A stretch of DNA of 64,000 nt, from the NCBI GenBank assembly GCA_033296885.1, contig MU863978.1, positions 62,001 to 126,000 on the forward strand, in the 5' to 3' direction. The position numbers and the translations under genes are program-made. The notes beneath the pieces are model-generated. The model was not told the DNA's origin. It searched no databases and was given only the letters and a program-made list of their open reading frames with translations. Below, one piece after another: positions 58,336 to 64,000 of the stretch. This DNA comes from Triangularia verruculosa. Its lineage: Eukaryota > Ascomycota > Sordariomycetes > Sordariales > Podosporaceae. Numbering within the stretch: the first letter of the stretch is position 1; every line of letters starts with the position of its first letter.

Positions 58336-60126
58336 TGTTTCTTAGGTTGGTGAAAGAGATGCCAAGTGATATATATGGCGAGGAGGGTAAAAATGCGGAC
58401 GCGTGTCCGTCAGGAGAATCAAGAATCGAGGGTGAGTCGAGGCGGGAGGCGGCTGGTTCAAAAGAGAGCAAACCTAGGACGACCGGACCCTGGAGGAAAT
58501 ACGATGCTGGCTAAGTACGAGGAATGTGGCAGACCGGGGTGAGTCCTCCCTGGATATCTCTCCCACGTACCTTACCCTTCCTCTCGTTTCATAGGAGTTG
58601 TTGATGTTGGTGACATTGGCTTTGTTCGAGCTCGAGAGAATAAGAAATTTGTTGCTGTGCAGCAGAGAAGGACCACACATGGCAGTGAGACGGAAGATCG
58701 GCCCAAACGGGCAAGGCCTCTTTTGCTGCTGGCTGCGAAGGAAAGGGTGATACTCCGTGGTGTTAACTGTTATCAAAAACCGCAGAAGCCACCTTGCTTC
58801 AGCTCCCAGGTTGTCACCGTCTGTCACTTTCCACACCAGCAAACCAGGTCTCAGCTCTTTCACACTAATCTGGAAGTGCCGCCAGCAACAAGGCTCCAAG
58901 CTTCCGTCGGGTTTCTTAGTAAGTAGGCACGATTGGGCAGCGCTGTCTAGCGCGCCGCTTCCTGGGGAGAGAAATCCAGATGTTCATGCCTCGTCAGTCG
59001 ATGCTTCGTTATAGGTAGCCCTCTTGCAGTGGCCGTCTGATGTGCAAGGGATCATCCGTTTCTCGGCCGTGCTGGACGGATTGGAAGGGCTGAGAACAGA
59101 GGCCCCTGCCTTGCCCCTCCCCTCCACTGAACTGCCGCCCCACCGAAACATGGAAAAGTGTGGGACGAGGTGGTCAGGGCGGGGGGATCACTTTAGCGCG
59201 CAAATCCCCCATCTCAATTCACCATCGGATGGACTGCAGCTTTTTCTCGAACATCGTCGGGAAGTCCATGTTTGTTCTCACCGTTTTGGGTTCTAGCCAG
59301 GAACGGTGACGACTAGGGAGACGGATGGACGGGCTCTCTCCACCACACCACATGGTTCAATGGCTTGTTCACCGTGCAGCCACCAGCTTCAAGGAATCGC
59401 CATGCATTCTCCTCTCAACGGGCAGGGGGCCCGCCTCTCCGCATTTCCACCAGATGACGACGGCTCTGAGTTGAACCCCGGCAAAAAAGATAAAGAAGGA
59501 TAAGAATGGCTTCGCTAGCCCAAAACACCATCTCTCACTATCTGGAATGGGCCTTGTCAATTCTGACGAGGCGCTATACGAGATTTGTGCTGCAGATTTC
59601 AATAGTGTTGTGCCGACCCTAAGCTCCAACATTCCAGCCGCATGGAAGGGGTGGTCCTCCTTCGGCCCAGGCAACCTCATTGGAACTCGTCTGGCCAAGG
59701 TGTGGTAATATTATCGTGTCTAGGTCCGACCGGCCCGGCGTGATTTTTTGCAGTGTGTATAGGGAGGATCGGCACGCCTCATGGAGGAGGGCGGCTTATC
59801 TCCTTCCAGGTGTTTTTCCCGATCCATCACTGTTGTCTCTCCTCCTTTGTCTTTTTCCTGTGACGAAATGAGATTCTCACTCTTCAAACTCACCTCACGT
59901 TCGTGTGTATGATATCTCTACCTTCGTCCAACTCGCGGGTGTAAGATCGACTTGACCAACGCTACGATACTACCTTACAGAGCTCCGGGCCCAATAGCAA
60001 GCGATACACTCCTTGAAAATACCACCTCGCTACATAAGCTTATACTTTATATATTAACTACCCCAGACCAACAACCTCTTCCCCGCGATTTGGCGACTCA
60101 CTGGCCGCAGCCAACAGCCTGTCACC
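58336..60126. other. Divergent intergenic region, no gene seen
   Basis: This separates the minus-strand dehydratase gene from the plus-strand transporter gene. I see no supported coding frame, RNA gene or repeat. Confidence 0.5.
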
Positions 60127-61413
60127 ATGGCTACATCAACCGAACACCGCCGCGATGGGGGACGGGCCGGCTCCTTCTCATCCTCCTCGTCCGACACTGC
60201 TGGGAACAGCACTGTCTTGGCGCGACTGGGTGATGAAGAAAAGCTCACCCCGCCAGAGGAGCTCGAGATTCACGAGTTAGACGAGTATTCATCCAACAGC
60301 GAAGATGACGCTCTTCTCATGGAGAAAGAAGATGACGATGAGCCGCCAAAACCACAACCACCAACAGAGCCGAAGAAGGGGTCTTTTTGGTCGGCGTTGA
60401 TATGGATGGCAGTTAATACGTTGGCTACGATTGGAATTGTAAATGCCCTCATTTTCTATCATTTCACTCTCATCTCTCTCCACCCAACTCACCATCACAC
60501 CAACCGGCCTCTCTGCTATACACCAAACTAACTCATGACTGTCTAGGTCTTCACCAACAAAGCAATCTTCACCGACCCCTCCCTCAAACTAGCCCAGCTC
60601 TCCTTCGCCTGCTTCCACTTCTTGATCACCTACCTAACCCTCTATATCATCTCCCGCCCTCGCTTCGCCTTCTTCGTCCCCCGCAGCACCTCCCTCCGGA
60701 ACATTTTGCCATTATCAATCGCAATGTCACTAAACGTCATCCTCCCCAACCTCTCCCTCGCCTTTTCCTCGGTAACCTTTTACCAACTCGCGCGAATCCT
60801 ATTAACACCCACCGTGGCACTAATGAACTACATCCTCTACCGCGCCACCCTCCCCCGCCTCGCCATCCTCTCCCTCATCCCAGCCTGCCTCGGCGTCGGC
60901 ATGGTCTCGTACTACGACTCCCTCCCCACCAACAACACCAACATCAAAACCACCTCCTCCCTCGGCGTCATGTTCGCCTTCCTCGGCATCTTCGCCAGCT
61001 CGCTGTACACGGTCTGGATCGCCTCGTACCACCGAAAACTGCAGATGAGCTCGATGCAGCTGCTCTTCAACCAAGCCCCGCTGTCCGCGTTTATGTTACT
61101 CTACGTCATCCCCTTTGTCGACACGTTCCCCTCGTCGTGGGGGGCGGTTAGTGTGAACAAGTGGCTCTTGATCGGCATGTCCGGGCTGTACGCGAGCTTG
61201 ATCAACATCTCCCAGTTCTTCATCATTGCGCAGACGGGGCCGGTGTCGAGCACGGTGGTGGGTCACGTCAAGACCTGCACTATTGTTGCGCTGGGGTGGG
61301 CGACGTCGGGGAGGGGGGCGGGGGATAAGGGCGTGGGAGGGGTGGTGGTGGCGCTGGGGGGGATTATTGCTTATTCGATTGTTATGTTGAGGGAGAAGAA
61401 GGGGGGGAAGTAA
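60127..61413 (+). CDS. SLC35-family transporter (triose-phosphate translocator domain, SLC35E3-like)
   Basis: Exons 60127-60438 and 60547-61413 (392 residues). An acidic, serine-rich cytosolic N-terminus (about 1-85) precedes about ten membrane helices, starting with ALIWMAVNTLATIGI. Characteristic motifs are VFTNKAIF at the exon junction, AQLSFACFHFLIT, SFxSVTFYQLARILLTPTVAL and QTGPVSSTVVGHVKTC near the C-terminus. Members exchange nucleotide sugars or phosphorylated sugars across Golgi/ER membranes; the substrate here is unknown. The 108-nt intron has a GTAAAT donor. As in the aspartic protease gene, the sense strand changes from C-rich in the first half of exon 2 to G-rich at its end. Confidence 0.9.
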
Positions 61414-61635
61414 AGGGGGATGTATTATATGATGAGTTGGAAAAGGCGTTTTGGATACATGAATTTCATTTGTGCTGTTTGAGATAGGTCTCTCATGTAG
61501 AGGTGACATACACCTCTTGTGGAACACAAAACAAGTGAGCAAAAAGACTACTACCACTCAAGCTTTTGTAATCTCAATTATCTCATCAATGGCCATTTAT
61601 TATCAAGTTCAAGGCCGCGGGTATCAATTCGCTAT

Positions 61636-62968
61636 TTACAAGTTGAAGCGGGTGCGCTTCTTCTCCATCTTCGCCTTCCACTCCCACTTGAGCGCATCCT
61701 CGCCCTCGCTGCCTGCCCTACCAATGCCCTTGTCAACCCTGCGGAGCTTCATGGTCATCCTTGGGCCAATCTCCTGCAGACCGGCGCGGATGCCCTGCAT
61801 GCCCTCCATCTCCTTGCCTTCTGCTGTGACCACGTTCTTCTCTGTCGGTCTAGCTTCACGGAAGACGTAACGATGGCGGCGGAAGAAGATGTAATCACGC
61901 TGGTTGTGGAGAGTGACGACCTGTCTGCCTTGCAATTCGGGTCTGGCGGGGAAGAGGGTGTTCATCGACTTGGCGGCGAGGAGACCGAGTGGTGTCTTGA
62001 AGTTGTTGAGGAGCAGCTCTGGGTAGTGGTTTGTAGCGTTACCATGGCCTAGCAGGGCCTTTCCGGGCAGGTAATTTCGGATGGAGTAGGTGAGAGTTGG
62101 GCCGGCAGCCGCGTCTTCGCTGTTCAAGTGGACGATGCTCATCTGGTGTGGGCGCTTCAGGTCTTCGTGGACAACGACAAGGGCAGTATAACCGCGGTCT
62201 ACAATCAGTCAGCATTTTTTCTGGCTCAAACGTCTCACTAATAGAATACATACTCTTCGCGAACTTCGCAATCTCCCTGACACTGTACTTATGTCCCCAC
62301 CGGTGACCACTGCGTCTGATATATGTTGAGTTGGGAAAGATAGCAGCAAGTTCCTCGGCCTCCTTGTGAATCGTGGCGTTGAGTGAAGTGGTGACCAGAA
62401 TCTTGGGCATCGGGGGTGGTTCGTCGCTGAAAAGGTGCTTGAATTGCTGTGTGAGGGAATCTGGGGTCAGATCCATGTTTGTCGAAGTCGTCGAAGGCGC
62501 AATGCTCGGTTGCCTCTGCGCCCGCTTTCTCTGTAACCTTTCCTCGCGCTCCTCCTCATCTTCCTCCTCTCCCTCAGAGTCAGAGTCCAGCATACTGTCG
62601 GCGTCGTCGTCTTTTTCCTCCTCATCATCTTCCCCATCCTTCATCGCAGCATCCGCCTCTGCAGCAGCGGCAGCTTCAGCTTGCTCCATGCGACGGCGCT
62701 TCAGGGCCGCCAGATCAACCTGCGCACCCAGACTATCATCGTCAACATCGTCCCACACTCTCTTCTTGTCAATGCTGGTTGGCTGGTTCTTTGCAAGACG
62801 TTCCTCCCTCAACTCGGGGTTCTTGGCCTCCTCTCTTCTTCGGCGGTGGCGTTCCTCGTGACGGGCCTTGTTGGCGATCTTCTTGTCCTCGATGTACATC
62901 TGCTTGCGCCTCAATTTGTTTCCCGTTTTGAGGGAGAGGGAAGACCCTCCAGAGCGCGAAGAGCCCAT
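61636..62968 (-). CDS. RPF1: Ribosome production factor 1 (Brix domain)
   Basis: Nucleolar protein for 27S pre-rRNA processing and 60S subunit assembly. Exons 62968-62254 and 62198-61636 (425 residues); the 55-nt intron interrupts the Brix domain between EIAKFAK and RGYTALVVV. A basic N-terminus (KTGNKLRRKQMY, ARHEERHRRRR) is followed by an acidic low-complexity segment (about 100-140) and the Brix/sigma70-like domain from KILVTTSLNATI (IMP4 family) to HRYVFRE, with NYLPGKALLGHG and GPRMTMKLRRVDKG. The start ATG at 62966-62968 is chosen by family N-terminus; the frame is open upstream without conservation. It diverges from the glycyl-tRNA synthetase gene. Confidence 0.93.
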
Positions 62969-63419
62969 CTTGGCGACGATATGATGTGGTGAGAAGGATG
63001 GGTTTGTTGCGATTGCGATGGTGAGGATTGATAACGATTGGGAATCTCCAAATTTTTCTGGATGGCTGCAATCGATTGCTGATCCATGCACTCCAGGGAC
63101 CCCAGCAGCGATGGACGGGCAGCCCACAGGGTTCTCAGCGAGCCCGTGCGTCAAAATCTAGAAGTACCTGAAAAAGCCCCTCATTCCAATAGCGGTTAAT
63201 TGAATTTCCGGTGATCATGCCCCTCCAGGGCTTCTGTCGCATCGTTCCTTGGTGGGGTGTCCAGTGTCTCGCCGCAGAATGCACACACCATGCCACGGCT
63301 GGCCGTGCTGGCAGCCGTTTCCTGGGTTTCATCTATCGGGTCTCAAAAAAAAAAGAGGAGTAGAAAAACGGCCGCCGTGACTCACTGAGGGGGACGAAGG
63401 CCACACTTGCCATTGGGGA
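62969..63419. promoter_or_regulatory. 451-bp bidirectional promoter (RPF1 / glycyl-tRNA synthetase)
   Basis: Two translation-related genes start on opposite strands 451 bp apart. No motif is strong enough to name. An ATG-rich purine stretch lies near 62980-63025 on the plus strand. Confidence 0.55.
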
Positions 63420-64000
63420 ATGAAGTCTTCTTTTCTGTCACTCACCCGCCGCCTGTCTTCACCACTTGCTGGCACACTCCACTCCAACTTGTTGAATATC
63501 AGTAGACCCCGCGCTGCAGTCCCTATTCGCAGCCTTCACCTCGCGTCCTTCAGCCCCTCTGCCCCGCGCCTGCGCTTCCAGATACCCCAGACCAACAAAA
63601 AGAAGCCAGAAAAGATGTCTACCGATGCCACCACCCTCAAGGGCCAGCCCCTCGACAGGGCTGCCCTCGAGTCCATGCTGAGGCGCCGTCTCTTCTACAC
63701 TCCCTCGTTCGAAATCTACGGTGGTGTCTCCGGCCTCTACGACTACGGCCCACCGGGCTGCGCTCTCCAGGCCAATGTCATTGACCTCTGGCGCAAGCAC
63801 TTCATTCTGGAGGAGGACATGCTCGAGGTGGACTGCACTGTCTTGACCCCCCACGATGTCCTCAAGACCTCTGGCCACGTCGACAAGTTCGCCGACTGGA
63901 TGTGCAAGGACCCTAAAAACGGCGATATCCTCCGTGCTGACCACTTCGTCGAAGACATCCTCGAGCAGAGACTAAAGGGCGACAAGGAGGCTCGTGGCCT
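63420..64000 (+). CDS. GRS1: Glycyl-tRNA synthetase, 5' part, with alternative mitochondrial start
   Basis: Class II synthetase charging tRNA-Gly; the gene runs off the right edge. The frame is open with no stop from ATG 63420 to the end (193 complete codons). A second in-frame ATG at 63615 begins MSTDATTLKG, followed by family motifs RRRLFYTPSFEIYGG, GLYDYGPPGCALQ, NVIDLWRKHF and TSGHVDKFADWM. The 65 residues between the two starts are rich in Arg, Ser, Leu and Ala with no acidic residue until the very end (SLTRRLSSPLAG, IRSLHLASFS), a typical mitochondrial presequence. So one gene can supply both compartments. The downstream ATG has A at -3 while the upstream one has G, which would allow leaky scanning. 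Compartment assignment is inference. Confidence 0.92.
   Translation, partial: MKSSFLSLTRRLSSPLAGTLHSNLLNISRPRAAVPIRSLHLASFSPSAPRLRFQIPQTNKKKPEKMSTDATTLKGQPLDRAALESMLRRRLFYTPSFEIYGGVSGLYDYGPPGCALQANVIDLWRKHFILEEDMLEVDCTVLTPHDVLKTSGHVDKFADWMCKDPKNGDILRADHFVEDILEQRLKGDKEARG

Overview
The window is nuclear DNA of a filamentous ascomycete, most likely a sordariomycete. This rests on short GT-AG introns (about 50-80 nt) with CTAAC/CTGAC branch sites, monocistronic genes on both strands, long gene-free stretches, and a conserved fungal gene set. Exon joins below were worked out by hand from reading frame, splice signals and family conservation. All accepted gene models have total lengths divisible by three, except the two pseudogenes and the partial gene at the right edge.

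Layout. 0.3-4.8 kb is a decayed island: a minus-strand PLP-dependent decarboxylase with a one-base frameshift and no recognisable N-terminal third, then a plus-strand C14 caspase-like relic. 5.6-8.0 kb is MET6 (methionine synthase, minus). 9.6-14.1 kb is PAN1 (endocytic actin regulator, plus). 19.3-21.6 kb is a forkhead transcription factor (plus). 25.6-28.6 kb is a Puf3-type pumilio protein (minus). After a 5.8-kb gene-poor stretch come a small single-pass membrane protein (34.4 kb, plus), GPI13 (36.2-39.4 kb, plus) and a secreted, probably GPI-anchored aspartic protease (41.2-42.7 kb, plus).

43.1-44.4 kb holds a non-coding repeat patch: three diverged copies of a roughly 100-bp sequence. 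The first copy is split by a 441-bp MITE-like element with long terminal inverted repeats and an 8-bp target-site duplication. Then follow GLE2/RAE1 (45.1-46.5 kb, plus), a V-ATPase proteolipid gene with a 13-nt microexon (47.6-48.2 kb, plus), VPS18 with its last RING cysteines on a separate terminal exon (48.5-51.6 kb, minus), a LaeA-like methyltransferase (52.4-53.8 kb, minus), a UDP-glucose 4,6-dehydratase-like gene (56.8-58.3 kb, minus), an SLC35/triose-phosphate-translocator-type transporter (60.1-61.4 kb, plus), RPF1 (61.6-63.0 kb, minus) and the start of glycyl-tRNA synthetase (63.4 kb to the right edge, plus).

These are mostly housekeeping genes with unrelated roles. There is no operon-like cluster and no obvious secondary-metabolite or defence system. 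RPF1 and the glycyl-tRNA synthetase diverge from a 451-bp shared promoter and both serve translation. The most informative unusual items are the MITE with an empty-site paralogue inside the same window, the two start codons of the synthetase, the VPS18 terminal exon, and the pseudogene island.
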